From: Archangium gephyra
GTDB taxonomy: Bacteria; Myxococcota; Myxococcia; Myxococcales; Myxococcaceae
Direction of reading: 5' to 3'
DNA: 56,494 bases
NCBI GenBank assembly: GCA_003243425.1
Contig: QFQP01000044.1
Location: 1 to 56,494 of the forward strand
Shown here one piece after another: positions 35,793 through 44,684 of this stretch (positions are counted from its first letter, which is position 1; each line of letters opens with the position of its first letter). Both the position numbers and the translations under genes were made by a program. The notes under the pieces are model-generated. The model had not been told where the DNA came from. It did no database searches and was given only the letters and a program-made list of their open reading frames with translations.

Positions 35793-36524
35793 TCAAGGCG
35801 CCTGCAGCCCGGGCACGTAGCTCGTTCCGTCGTTGGTGAGCAGGCCGCGTTGGAGCATCGACACGTAGCCGCGCTCGCTGATGACGAGATGATCGACCAG
35901 CCGCATGCACAGCAGGCGCGCGCCTTCCTTCAGTTGCCGCGTCAACGTCACGTCGAGCACCGAGGGCTCGGGGTCTCCGGAGGGGTGGTTGTGGAGCAGC
36001 ACCAGCGACGACGCGCGGCACGCGACGGCCGGCGCCAGCACTTCACGCGGATCGACGTAGCACTGGTCGGCGGCGCCCTCGGACACGCGCACGTGCCGCA
36101 ACAGGAAGCTGCGCGAGTTGAGACACAACACGTGCACCTCTTCGCGGCGAAGACCCACGAGCATGCGCCGCGCCCACTCGTGAATCGCAGCCGGCGACTG
36201 CAGGCGCGGCCGTTCTTCTGGCGCGAGGTGAAGGCGCCGTGCGAGCTCTCCGGCAGCGAGCACGCGCGCCACCTCCCTGGCGTCGAGCCGATGGTGTTCG
36301 AGCAGCGCTTCGGGCGACTCGTGCATCAACGCGCGCAGGCCGCTCTCGGCCAGGGCCCCGGCCCGCTCCATCGACTTCTCGCCGCGCAGCAACAGGCTCA
36401 GCAGCTCGGGGTTGCTCAGCGCCGTCGGCCCGAGCCGAATCAATCTCCGTTGCGCGTCGTCGGCAGGCTTGAGCACCGGCACGCGCTCCGTCACGTTGGT
36501 CGTCAACAGCCAGTCGTTGTCCAT
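35793..36524 (-). CDS. radC: RadC family protein (243 aa)
   Basis: The ATG at 36524 follows GAGGAG. The N-terminal helix-hairpin-helix-like part (RLGPTALSNPELLSLLLR) leads into the MPN+/JAMM-like domain with LVLLHNHPSGDPEPS and DHLVIS, so the metal-binding His residues are all present. The family was linked to DNA repair by old genetics that has since been questioned; metalloprotease or nuclease activity is possible. It lies directly upstream of recQ on the same strand. Confidence 0.93.
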   Translation of the reverse strand: MDNDWLLTTNVTERVPVLKPADDAQRRLIRLGPTALSNPELLSLLLRGEKSMERAGALAESGLRALMHESPEALLEHHRLDAREVARVLAAGELARRLHLAPEERPRLQSPAAIHEWARRMLVGLRREEVHVLCLNSRSFLLRHVRVSEGAADQCYVDPREVLAPAVACRASSLVLLHNHPSGDPEPSVLDVTLTRQLKEGARLLCMRLVDHLVISERGYVSMLQRGLLTNDGTSYVPGLQAP

Positions 36525-36669
36525 GTCCGCTCCTCGCGGCGCTGTTGAGCAACGCGTGTGCCGCGGGTGGCCCCAGCAGACGGAGCGGCGCACCGGCCGT
36601 CGCAACGGAGGCGTGTGGACGCTCCGATCTCATTCTCACCGCGTGAGAGGGCAGAGGTATGTTGCGGCC

Positions 36670-37086
36670 GTGCCGTCGACCGCGCGTATTCCGACCATCT
36701 GCGCGACCTGCCAGGCGAAGGATTTCCTGGTGGTCGGTGAAGAGTTCGTCAGCGGGCAGCTGCGCTGGTTCGAACGCTTCGAGTGCAAGTGTGGTCATGG
36801 CTTCGAGACCGGCGGCGCCGGCCTGCCGTCAGCGGGGCTGCGCAAGTCGATCGTCACCCAGTCGGGCGCGGCGGAAGTCTGGCTCGACGACAAGGCGGCG
36901 ATTCCCAGGGTGACGGTCTTGCTGGTTCGCGGGTTCGGTCTTACCGAGGCGGCCGCGAAGGAACGGTTGGCGAAGCTGCCCGCCGTCGCCTTCGAAGGAA
37001 CGCACGCCGAAGCGGAGTTCGTCGCCGAGGCGCTCAAACAGGGCGGCGTGGTGGTGCGCGTCGTCAATCATCTCCCGAAGAAATAG
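36670..37086 (+). CDS. Zinc-ribbon protein with L7/L12-like C-terminal domain (138 aa)
   Basis: The first half carries a four-Cys ribbon (CATC, CKCGHGFETGG). The second half, VTVLLVRGFGLTEAAAKERL and following AVAFEGTHAEAEFVAEALKQ with VVVRVV, is like the C-terminal domain of ribosomal protein bL12. I chose the GTG at 36670; an in-frame GTG at 36643 would add nine residues. The family function is not known. It is followed after 6 bases by an esterase lipoprotein gene on the same strand. Confidence 0.7.
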   Translation: MPSTARIPTICATCQAKDFLVVGEEFVSGQLRWFERFECKCGHGFETGGAGLPSAGLRKSIVTQSGAAEVWLDDKAAIPRVTVLLVRGFGLTEAAAKERLAKLPAVAFEGTHAEAEFVAEALKQGGVVVRVVNHLPKK

Positions 37087-37092
37087 GTGCCC

Positions 37093-37941
37093 ATGCGTTT
37101 TCGCTGTCTGGTGTTGGTCGCATTGATGGGGTGTGCGCCGGAAGACGTCGTTGGCCGCACCGAACACTTCGATCTCGCGTCTGAAAAGGTCGGCGACACG
37201 TTCCGCATCTTCGTGCGCACGCCGCTCAACTACGACGACGACAGCTCGCTGAACTTCCCGCTGGTGGTGCAGCTCGACGCGAACCTGCCGTTCCTCGACG
37301 AATACGACGCCACCATGCAGCAGGCCGTCGCGCTCGAACGGGCCACCGCGACCCAGCCGGTGATCATCGTCGGCATCGGCTACCCCAACGCCGCCGAGGC
37401 CGAGAAGAAACGGCTGCGCGACTTCTCACTGTCGATGGAGAGCGAGCCGTTCCGCGCGAAGTGGGCCGCCCAGGTGCCGGTCACCGGCGCCCCGCAGTTC
37501 TACGAGTTCATCCGTGACGAGCTGATGCCCGAGCTCCGTCGCCGCTACCGTCTGGACGGCCCGGCGCGCACGGCGCTCTTCGGTCATTCGATGGGCGGCC
37601 TCTTTTCGCTCTACGCCGTCACCCGCCACAACGAGGCGCCGCTCTTCAGCGCGTACGTCGCCGCCAGCCCTTCGCTCTTCTGGGACGACGGGCAGCTGGT
37701 GACGCGCTTCGAAGCGCTCCCCGAGTTGACGAGCACCGCCCAGCTGCTGGTGTCCCACGGCGCCCTCGAAGGGCCCGAGATGGCGGGCTTCGTGCAGCAC
37801 TTCTCGGCGCAGCTCGAAGCGCGCGCGAGGACCCAGCTGCTCTTCTACCCGGTGCGCTTCGAGACCGGTCACCTCGGCACCACCACGCCCTCGTTCCGTG
37901 AAGGCCTGCGAGTCATGTTCCCCGCGGCGGTGACGCCATGA
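37093..37941 (+). CDS. Putative esterase lipoprotein, alpha/beta hydrolase (282 aa)
   Basis: A short signal peptide ends in the lipobox LVALMGC. The body matches the putative-esterase (esterase D/enterochelin esterase-like) group with the nucleophile elbow GHSMGG, followed by AASPSLFWDD and a C-terminal GHLGTTTPS region for the catalytic His. AGG lies upstream of the ATG at 37093; GTG 37087 is an alternative. It overlaps the next gene by ATGA. Being a lipoprotein, it probably acts on extracytoplasmic esters. Confidence 0.85.
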   Translation: MRFRCLVLVALMGCAPEDVVGRTEHFDLASEKVGDTFRIFVRTPLNYDDDSSLNFPLVVQLDANLPFLDEYDATMQQAVALERATATQPVIIVGIGYPNAAEAEKKRLRDFSLSMESEPFRAKWAAQVPVTGAPQFYEFIRDELMPELRRRYRLDGPARTALFGHSMGGLFSLYAVTRHNEAPLFSAYVAASPSLFWDDGQLVTRFEALPELTSTAQLLVSHGALEGPEMAGFVQHFSAQLEARARTQLLFYPVRFETGHLGTTTPSFREGLRVMFPAAVTP

Positions 37942-38516
37942 GCGCGCTCGCGTTGGTCTTGACGGCGGCGCTCGCCGCGACGGCTGAAGGTCGCTTTAAA
38001 GAGACCGAAGTCGAGCTCAGCTTCGCCACCGGCTATGGCGGCCGCGTTTCACTGGGCGGCATGGCGGGCATCGGCTCGCGCTGGCACGCGTGGGGCGGTC
38101 AGAAGCTCAACGGCGGCATCGAGGTGAGCCTGCTCGCTGGCTACCAGAACGAGCCGTACTCGTTCACCGCCGCGCGTTTTCTGCCCAACGAGATCACCGG
38201 CTCCAATCACCGCGTGCAGGCCCTGGTGACGGTGGGTCACGGGCTTCGCATTTCGCGCTTCACGGTCGGCACGCACCTCTTCCTCGGGTGGACGAACCTG
38301 ACCGTCGATGGCCGCTTGAAGAATGAGGCGCTGGGCATCGATGAGCTGGTCGACGGCAGCGCGTCGGAGCTCTCGTTCGGCTTCGTGTTGCACGCCCGCT
38401 TCCGCTTGACCGACCGGCTCAGCCTTGCCGGCCGGTTCTTCCTGCCGGTGCCCAACTTCGTGCTCGGCGTGAACTCGTGGTTCGTGGGCACGCTCGGCCT
38501 GTCGGTGATGCTCTGA
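37938..38516 (+). CDS. Small outer-membrane beta-barrel-like protein (192 aa)
   Basis: Signal peptide (ALALVLTAALAATA), then alternating amphipathic strands (TEVELSFATGYGGRVSLGG, GIEVSLLAGYQNEPYSF, ELSFGFVLHARFRLTDRLSL). It resembles small eight-stranded barrels, and no specific family is seen. It overlaps the esterase lipoprotein gene by four bases, so the two are translationally coupled. The adenosine deaminase gene overlaps its 3' end. Confidence 0.75.
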   Translation: MSALALVLTAALAATAEGRFKETEVELSFATGYGGRVSLGGMAGIGSRWHAWGGQKLNGGIEVSLLAGYQNEPYSFTAARFLPNEITGSNHRVQALVTVGHGLRISRFTVGTHLFLGWTNLTVDGRLKNEALGIDELVDGSASELSFGFVLHARFRLTDRLSLAGRFFLPVPNFVLGVNSWFVGTLGLSVML

Positions 38517-39391
38517 CGCCGACGGAGCTCCACCTTCACCTCGACGGTTCGCTGCGGCCTTCCACGGTCGCCGAGCTCGCGCGTGAGGCGAAGCGCAGCG
38601 TTCCGGAAGATCTGCTCTTCCGCGCGGGCATGGGGCTCGCGGAGGCGTTGTCGAAGTTCGCCTTCACGTTGTCGTTGCTGCAGTCCGCGGCGGCGGTGCG
38701 GCGTGTGGCCAGCGAGCTGTGTGAAGACGCCCCCGGCGCGCTCGAGATTCGTTTCGCGCCGCAGCTGCACGGCCCCGCGTTGGAAGAGACCGTCGACGCG
38801 GCGCTCGAAGGTGCCGCCGGGCGGGCCGGGCTGATTCTGTGCGTGCTCTACGGCGAGCCGCCGTCGATGGCCGAACGGCTCGTCGACCTCGCGGCGGCAC
38901 GGCCGGGCGTGGTGGGCATCGACCTCGCGGGTGGCCCGGCGCCAGCGCACCGGTTCGGCATGCGCGATTACGCAGCCGCGTTCACCCGCGCGCTCTCTCT
39001 GGGCATCGGTCGCACGGTGCACGCCGCGGAGGGCAGGTCAGCCGATGAGATCCGCGTCGCCATCGAAGTGCTCCACGCGCAGCGCATCGGTCACGGCACC
39101 ACGTTGTTGTCGAAGCCCGACGTCGTCGACCTGGTGCTCGAGCGCGGCGTCACCCTCGAGGCGTGCCCCACGTCGAACGTGCACACCGGCGTGATTCCGG
39201 AGCTCTCGGCCCATCCACTCCCGAAGTGGCTCGAGCTCGGGGTTCGCGTCGCGGTGTGCGCCGACAACTCGTTGTTGTCCGACGTCACCACTGCTCAGGA
39301 GTACGAGCGCGCCTCGAAGATTCCCGGAATGACCGACGCGCGCATGCAGCAGGTTGCAGCCCACGCGCACGCGGCCCGCTTCACGCGTTGA
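38477..39391 (+). CDS. add: Adenosine deaminase family protein (about 304 aa)
   Basis: This is a metal-dependent hydrolase that deaminates adenosine to inosine (or a related substrate). Motifs: ELHLHLDGS (metal His pair), VGIDLAGGP, TVHAAEG, QRIGHGT and the C-terminal VCADNSLLS, where the family has TDN/TDD. No good ATG start exists: the only standard in-frame start is the GTG at 38477, which overlaps the previous gene by 40 bases and has no ribosome site. A CTG at 38513, whose last two bases begin the previous stop (CTGA), is a possible real start. The core family assignment is firm, the exact substrate less so. Confidence 0.78.
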   Translation: MVRGHARPVGDALTPTELHLHLDGSLRPSTVAELAREAKRSVPEDLLFRAGMGLAEALSKFAFTLSLLQSAAAVRRVASELCEDAPGALEIRFAPQLHGPALEETVDAALEGAAGRAGLILCVLYGEPPSMAERLVDLAAARPGVVGIDLAGGPAPAHRFGMRDYAAAFTRALSLGIGRTVHAAEGRSADEIRVAIEVLHAQRIGHGTTLLSKPDVVDLVLERGVTLEACPTSNVHTGVIPELSAHPLPKWLELGVRVAVCADNSLLSDVTTAQEYERASKIPGMTDARMQQVAAHAHAARFTR

Positions 39392-39833
39392 GCGCGGCGT
39401 CGGCCTGGTCCCAGTCGAGCTCGCTGAACACCGTGACGCCGTGCCGCTGCAGCAGCGCGGTCGTCACGCCGTCGCCGTCGACGCGCGTCTTGCTGAACGT
39501 GCCGTCGTAGATGAACCCGCTGCCGCACGAAGGGCTGCCAGACTTCAGGACCGCCAGCGTGATGCCGTGGGCTTTGACCAGGCGCAGCGCTTCGTGAGCG
39601 CCGCGCTCGAACTCGTCGCTCACGTCGCGACCGTCTCTGGCGAGTACGCGGCCCTTCGAAATTTCGGCGGGCGGTCGAGGCACCGGAAGTCCGCCGGCGA
39701 CCTCGGGGCACACGCGCACCACGCGGCCTTCGGCGAGCCAGCGCGCCAGCACCGGGTGTTGCTGCGCCTTGTCGCGGCCGTCGAAACGAACGCGCTCGCC
39801 GACGAGGCACGCGCTCACCAGCACCTTCTTCAC
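39381..39833 (-). CDS. DUF523 (TudS-like) protein (150 aa)
   Basis: DUF523 includes TudS, a [4Fe-4S] thiouracil desulfidase. The three cluster cysteines are here: Cys9 (SACLVGERVRFDGRDK), Cys42 (VCPEVAGGLPVPRPP) and Cys103 (KSGSPSCGSGF). Length matches the single-domain form. The GTG at 39833 overlaps the stop of the upstream NAD(P)-binding gene (GTGA). Its 3' end overlaps the convergent adenosine deaminase gene by 11 bases. Thiouracil desulfidation is inferred by family only. Confidence 0.85.
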   Translation of the reverse strand: MKKVLVSACLVGERVRFDGRDKAQQHPVLARWLAEGRVVRVCPEVAGGLPVPRPPAEISKGRVLARDGRDVSDEFERGAHEALRLVKAHGITLAVLKSGSPSCGSGFIYDGTFSKTRVDGDGVTTALLQRHGVTVFSELDWDQADAALNA

Positions 39834-40471
39834 TCGCGTGGCGCCTTGGCGACGATGTCCCACAGCGCCTTGCCTTCCAGCGCCACACCGAGCGGAGCCC
39901 GTTCGACGGCCGAGTAGAGAATCGCGCTGGCCAGCTCCTGCAACTTGATGGGCTGATACTTCAAGGCGCCGACGAAGCTGGTGAGGGCGCGCATGCCGGG
40001 GAGGAACACACCCTGTCGATCCTCGAACGCGGACGGGCGGAAGAGGGTGTACGGAATTCCGCTCTCGACGACGAGCCGTTCGGCTTCTGCCTTGGCCTTC
40101 AGGTACGCGCCGCGCGGAGACCCGGCGCCGACGCTCGAGAGCAACACGAGATGATCGACCGTGCCGCACGCCTGCGCCGCTTCGACGAGCTGGCGCGTGG
40201 TGCCGATGTCGCTCGTCTCGTACGTGTCGCCCGAGCCGAAGCGCTTCTTCATGGTGCCGATGAGTTGAACCACGGTCGTGCAGCCGCGCATCACCTCGTA
40301 CAGCTTCGGGTCGGACAGCTCGATGGCAGCGACGGGACGATCGCCAAGCCGAGCGGCGCTCTTCGGGCGTGCATGCGCGAGCACGTCAATCTGCCGGCGC
40401 ACGGCCAGAGGTAAGAGCGTCTGGCCGACCGCGCCAGTGGCGCCCGCTACGAAGAGTCTACGTCTCGACAT
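39830..40471 (-). CDS. NAD(P)H-binding epimerase/NmrA-like protein (213 aa)
   Basis: A Rossmann fold with LFVAGATGAVGQTLLP at the N terminus, then HLVLLSSVGAGSPRGAYLKA and the characteristic YTLFRPSAF. The size and motif set fit atypical short-chain dehydrogenases of the NAD(P)H-binding (NmrA/oxidoreductase HTATIP2-like) group. AGGAGGTC precedes the ATG at 40471. It is translationally coupled to the DUF523 gene. The substrate is unknown. Confidence 0.85.
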   Translation of the reverse strand: MSRRRLFVAGATGAVGQTLLPLAVRRQIDVLAHARPKSAARLGDRPVAAIELSDPKLYEVMRGCTTVVQLIGTMKKRFGSGDTYETSDIGTTRQLVEAAQACGTVDHLVLLSSVGAGSPRGAYLKAKAEAERLVVESGIPYTLFRPSAFEDRQGVFLPGMRALTSFVGALKYQPIKLQELASAILYSAVERAPLGVALEGKALWDIVAKAPRE

Positions 40472-40537
40472 TTCCTGACCTCCTGAAGTCGGGCATCCGT
40501 ATTAGCGGCTCGAACGATTTGCAAAGGAGCCCTCGAC

Positions 40538-41113
40538 ATGCGCCGTCTTTCGATGACCTTGATGATTGCCGCCGTACTCGCCGCGACCCCTGCGTTGGCA
40601 GACGGTGAAGCGAGTGAAGTGCGTCAGTCTGGAGGTCTGCTGGACGCCTCAGCGCACCGCCGGCCGATGATGATCTCGCTCTTCGCCGGCGTTCCGCACG
40701 CCTACTGGTACTACGCGGGCTTTCCCTTCGGCGTGGGTGGGCGCTTCCTGATTCCGCTCGCGCACGACGGCTTCATCCCCAGGGTGAACGACGAGTTCGA
40801 CATCGAGTTCGGCGTCGACTTCCTCGGGGTGGCCCCGCGCGGCGCGTTCTACGGCGTGTTCGCGATCCCCGTTGAGGTCATGTGGCGCTTTCACATGGTC
40901 GACCGGCTCTCGCTCTACGCGAAGCTCGGCGCGGCCATCGAGTTCGGCGTGAGCGGCTACTACTGCTACTACGGCGCGTGCCGCACGGGCGTTGGCGTCG
41001 GTGCACAGCCCATCGGCAACGTCGGCCTCATCTTCATGGCCACCAAGACCATCGCGCTGCGCCTCGAGGCCGGCTACCCGTGGGTCAAGGCCGGCATCGG
41101 CTTCGCGTTCTGA
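40538..41113 (+). CDS. Secreted/outer-membrane protein of unknown family (191 aa)
   Basis: AAGGAG lies upstream of the ATG. A signal peptide (LMIAAVLAATPALA) is followed by a beta-rich body with many aromatics (AGVPHAYWYYAGFPFGVGGR, GAFYGVFAIPVEVMWRF) and a terminal Phe (WVKAGIGFAF), the usual ending of an outer-membrane barrel. Two cysteines (YYCYYGACRTG) could form a disulfide. It diverges from the NmrA-like gene and is followed two bases later by an unknown gene. Confidence 0.75.
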   Translation: MRRLSMTLMIAAVLAATPALADGEASEVRQSGGLLDASAHRRPMMISLFAGVPHAYWYYAGFPFGVGGRFLIPLAHDGFIPRVNDEFDIEFGVDFLGVAPRGAFYGVFAIPVEVMWRFHMVDRLSLYAKLGAAIEFGVSGYYCYYGACRTGVGVGAQPIGNVGLIFMATKTIALRLEAGYPWVKAGIGFAF

Positions 41114-41115
41114 CC

Positions 41116-41535
41116 ATGGTTGCGCGGGAACTTCGCAAGACCGTCGAGCTGACTGAAGCGGTGACCCGCAAGCTCGGCGCGTCGGCGACGTTCGATGCCG
41201 AAGATCTCGTCGTCGACGTGAAGACCTGTCTTCGCTTCGGCCTGCGGGAGCGCGCGTTGGAGCTCGCCGCCACCTCGCTGCTTCGCGGCACCGGCGACGC
41301 AGCCGAGCTCCTGCGCCTGTTGCAGCTCCACGTGCGCGATGACGTCTCGAGCCTGCTCGCCGACGCCTGCGCCTTCGGGTCGGTGCGGCTCCGCGAGAAG
41401 GGTTTGACCTGTCTGGTCGAGGCGCTCGCTGCCGGTGTCGACGATCGCTTCGCCCTGCTGCGCGCGCTCGAACTGCTGGCCGTCGACCTCCCGGCACCGC
41501 ACGAACTGCCGTTGCTGCACGCCGAAGCCTGTTGA
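41116..41535 (+). CDS. Hypothetical helical protein (139 aa)
   Basis: The ATG at 41116 comes two bases after the stop of the barrel-like gene. The product has no signal peptide and is mainly alpha-helical (ERALELAATSLLRGTGDAAE, LREKGLTCLVEALAAGVDDR), with a few cysteines. I do not recognise the family; the pattern hints at TPR/HEAT-like helices. It is probably co-transcribed with the upstream gene. Confidence 0.6.
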   Translation: MVARELRKTVELTEAVTRKLGASATFDAEDLVVDVKTCLRFGLRERALELAATSLLRGTGDAAELLRLLQLHVRDDVSSLLADACAFGSVRLREKGLTCLVEALAAGVDDRFALLRALELLAVDLPAPHELPLLHAEAC

Positions 41536-41648
41536 AGCGTCGCGTTCCGACGGAAGAACGCCAGCAGTCCCGGTGGGTTGCAGGAGCGACAGCCCGTAAG
41601 GAATCGATGCGCAGCGCCCCTCTGCTCGCTATAGGCGCACGCGATTCA

Positions 41649-44600
41649 ATGAGCGCCTTCATCGTCGGAATGAAAGTGAAGTACCTCCCGCAACCCGAGT
41701 GGGGTGTGGGGCACCTGGTGTCGGTCGAAGAGGGCGGAGCGCGGGCCGTGGTGCAGTTCCCCGGTCGCGAGAATGGTGAGGCTCTGACCGTCTCGGCGCG
41801 TGGTGGTGCGCTGGTGCACGCCACGCTCGACGAAGGCGCGGCCATCAAGTCGACGAAGGGCAAGACGGGCGTCGTGGTGCGCGAAGAAGAGGGCGCGCGC
41901 GGCCTGAAGCGCTACGCGATTCGCTTCGATGACGGGAAGGAAGACGAGTACCCCGAGACCGAGCTGCGCGCGTTGCCGCCCAAGCCCGATCTGCTGACCA
42001 TGCTGAAGGAAGGCCGCGTCGGTGACGCGAAGAACTTCCTGCTCCGGCGACAGGCGCTGCAGCTCGACGACGAGCGCAAGAACGACGCGCTGGGTGCGTT
42101 GCTCGCCTCGCGCGTGATGGTCAAGCCGCACCAGGTCGGTGTCGTGCAGCGCGTGTTGTCGGGGCACAAGCCGCGCTTCGTGCTCGCCGACGAAGTGGGT
42201 CTGGGCAAGACCATCGAAGCCGGCATGATCTTCTCGGCGCTGCGCCTGGCGGGGCTCGCGCGGCGCGTGCTGGTGGTGGCGCCGTCACACCTCACCGTGC
42301 AGTGGCTCGTGGAGCTCTTCCACAAGTTCAACCATCTGTTCACGTTGATGGACACCGAGCGCTACGAGCAGTCGCTCGACGAGCAGCCGACGGTCTCTCC
42401 GTGGAGCCGCTTCAACTTCGTGGTGACCAGCCTCGAGCTGCTGCAGCGCTCGGAGCAGTATCGCAAGGAAGCCGGCGAAGCGTCCGCGCACTGGGACCTC
42501 GTGATCATCGACGAGGCGCACCACCTGAAGGGCGAGAAGGCCTACGAGGCGGCGCTCTCGCTGGCGAACAACTCGTGGGGCCTGTTGCTGCTGACCGCGA
42601 CGCCCATGCAGCTCGACCCGCAGGAATACCAGGCGCTGCTGTCGCTCATCGACCCCAACACCGCTCCGACCGCCAAGGAGTTCGAGTCGCGCCTCGCGCG
42701 TCAGGAAGAGCTCTCGAAGGCGCTGCGCGCGCTGCTGGCCGGCAAGTCGACGAAGGCGGCGGTGAAGGACCTCGCGAAGAAGTTCCCCGACGACGAGGCG
42801 TTGCAGGAGATCGACGACCCCGACGAGATGCTGCTGCACCTCGCCGAGACGTATTCGTTGTCGGACCGCCTGATTCGCAACCGTCGCGCCGTGGTGGGTG
42901 GTTTTTCCGCGCGCAAGCTGCACGTGCACCAGGTCGAGCTCAGCAAGGAAGAGCTCAAGGCGCGTGACGCGGCCCTCGAGCAGCTGGCGAAGGACAACTC
43001 GGTGCGTGGTGCGGCGCTGGCCAACCTGGTGCGTCGCCTCGAGTCGTCTCCGGCTGCTTTCCTGAACGCGCTCCGCAACAACAAAGCGCTCGCCGGGCTC
43101 AAGGTCGCGCTGCCCGACAAAGACGCGAAGTACGCCGCGTTCTCGAAGTTGCTCAAGGGCATCTGGGCGAAGGAGCCGCGCGCCAAGGTGCTGGTGTTCA
43201 CCGAGGCCATCGACACGCTGCACGCGCTGCAGACGAAGCTGCGTCACGAGCACCTCGAAGCGCTCGGGTACCACGGTGAGTTGCCGCTCGCCGAACGTGA
43301 CCGCCAGGTCGCGCGCTTCCGCGACCCCGAAGGGCCCAGGGTGCTGCTGTCGACGGAGGTCGGCGGCGAGGGCCGCAACTTCCAGTTCGCGCATCACCTC
43401 GTGAACTACGACCTGCCATGGTCTCCGGCGACCATGGAGCAGCGCATCGGCCGGCTCGATCGCATCGGCCAGACGCAGTCGGTCGACATTCACGTGTTCG
43501 AAGCGCCGGGCACGTTCGCCGCCGATGTGCTCGCGGTGCTGCGTGATGCCGTCGGCGTTTTCGGTGAGACGGTCGGTGGTCTCGACGCGGTGCTCGAAGA
43601 GGTCGAACCGAAGTTGACCGAGCTCGCGTTGCAGCCGGTGAAGGATCGCGCTGCGTACGTGAAGGACCTGACGACCAAGGTTCAGGCCGCGCGTGAGCAG
43701 GTGAAGAAGGCGTATGACCCGCTGCTCGACCTGCGCAGCTTCGACAAGGCCGCGGTGAAGGAGCTGGTGCAGCGCAGCCACGAGCGCACCGGCAACGAGG
43801 CCGACGAAGACGAAACGCTCGACGACGGCTTGTGGAGCATCGCCCGCGACCTCGACGAACGCCTCGAGGAGTGCATCACCGAGCTCGCGGACCGCATCGG
43901 CATCAAGGTCGACCAGGATCAGGAGGTCGACGCGTTCCAGTGCGCCTTCCACTTCGGTCAGGCGTTGAACGTGGAGGCGTTGCCGGGCTTCGACATCACC
44001 GAAGAGCGCACCGTGCTCGGCACGTTCTGGCGCGACACCGCCGTGGAGCAGGAGGAGATCGAGTACTTCGCGACCGGTCACCCGCTGGTGGAGTCGCTCT
44101 TCGGTTTCCTCCGCGACGGACCGTATGGACGCAACGGTGCGCGCTACCTCGAAGTGAAGAAGCCGATTCGCGCGCGTGGCATGGAGTTCCTCTTTCACGT
44201 GCAGCCGCCGGAGCCCTCGGACACCACGCCCGGCGCCCGCGTGCCCTCGCGTCAGTTGTCGCGGTTTCTCTCGGCTTCGCTGCTCACCGAAGTGGTGACG
44301 GTTGGCGCCGATGGAAAGCCGAAGCGCGAACAGGCGCTGGTGGACCTGCTGCGCGACGTCGACGGTCGTTCGCTCAAGGGCAACGAGCTTCCCGCAGCGT
44401 TCCCCGAGCTGCGTGAGTTCGTCGACGGCGCGGCGAAGGTGGCGCTCGCCGGTGCGAAGGCTCAGCTCGAGACGTTGCGCGAAGCAGCGCGCGAGGTGAT
44501 CGAAGACGAACGCGACCTGTCGATGCTGCGCATCAAGCTGTCGCTCTCGCACCAGGGCGTGCCTGACAAGAAGATCGAACAGGTGCTCCGCGAAGAGCTG

Positions 44601-44684
44601 TCGTTCGCCGACGAGCTGCTCGAAGCCCTCGACGGCACGACGGTGCAGCTCGACTCGGCCTGCGCGTTCGTCATCAACCGTTGA
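41649..44684 (+). CDS. RapA-like SNF2-family ATPase (1011 aa)
   Basis: The start is the ATG at 41649 (MSAFIVGMKVKYLPQPEWG); earlier in-frame codons look non-coding. The N-terminal part has Tudor/KOW-like segments (VGHLVSVEEGGARAVVQF). The SNF2 motor follows: ADEVGLGKTIEAGMI (Walker A), IIDEAHHL (DEAH), LLTATPMQ and helicase C with STEVGGEGRNFQFAHHLVNY and QRIGRLDRIGQ. The remaining 500 residues contain coiled-coil and RapA-like C-terminal parts (FDITEERTVLGTFWRDTA). RapA frees RNA polymerase for recycling in E. coli; this one may do so, but a different DNA translocase function is possible. Its end overlaps the convergent gene by 11 bases. Confidence 0.88.
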   Translation: MSAFIVGMKVKYLPQPEWGVGHLVSVEEGGARAVVQFPGRENGEALTVSARGGALVHATLDEGAAIKSTKGKTGVVVREEEGARGLKRYAIRFDDGKEDEYPETELRALPPKPDLLTMLKEGRVGDAKNFLLRRQALQLDDERKNDALGALLASRVMVKPHQVGVVQRVLSGHKPRFVLADEVGLGKTIEAGMIFSALRLAGLARRVLVVAPSHLTVQWLVELFHKFNHLFTLMDTERYEQSLDEQPTVSPWSRFNFVVTSLELLQRSEQYRKEAGEASAHWDLVIIDEAHHLKGEKAYEAALSLANNSWGLLLLTATPMQLDPQEYQALLSLIDPNTAPTAKEFESRLARQEELSKALRALLAGKSTKAAVKDLAKKFPDDEALQEIDDPDEMLLHLAETYSLSDRLIRNRRAVVGGFSARKLHVHQVELSKEELKARDAALEQLAKDNSVRGAALANLVRRLESSPAAFLNALRNNKALAGLKVALPDKDAKYAAFSKLLKGIWAKEPRAKVLVFTEAIDTLHALQTKLRHEHLEALGYHGELPLAERDRQVARFRDPEGPRVLLSTEVGGEGRNFQFAHHLVNYDLPWSPATMEQRIGRLDRIGQTQSVDIHVFEAPGTFAADVLAVLRDAVGVFGETVGGLDAVLEEVEPKLTELALQPVKDRAAYVKDLTTKVQAAREQVKKAYDPLLDLRSFDKAAVKELVQRSHERTGNEADEDETLDDGLWSIARDLDERLEECITELADRIGIKVDQDQEVDAFQCAFHFGQALNVEALPGFDITEERTVLGTFWRDTAVEQEEIEYFATGHPLVESLFGFLRDGPYGRNGARYLEVKKPIRARGMEFLFHVQPPEPSDTTPGARVPSRQLSRFLSASLLTEVVTVGADGKPKREQALVDLLRDVDGRSLKGNELPAAFPELREFVDGAAKVALAGAKAQLETLREAAREVIEDERDLSMLRIKLSLSHQGVPDKKIEQVLREELSFADELLEALDGTTVQLDSACAFVINR

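Noticed and set aside
42285..44552. 755-codon minus-strand frame opposite the RapA-like gene
   Set aside because: Arg/His/Leu-rich antisense shadow with no domain; the plus strand encodes intact SNF2 motifs.
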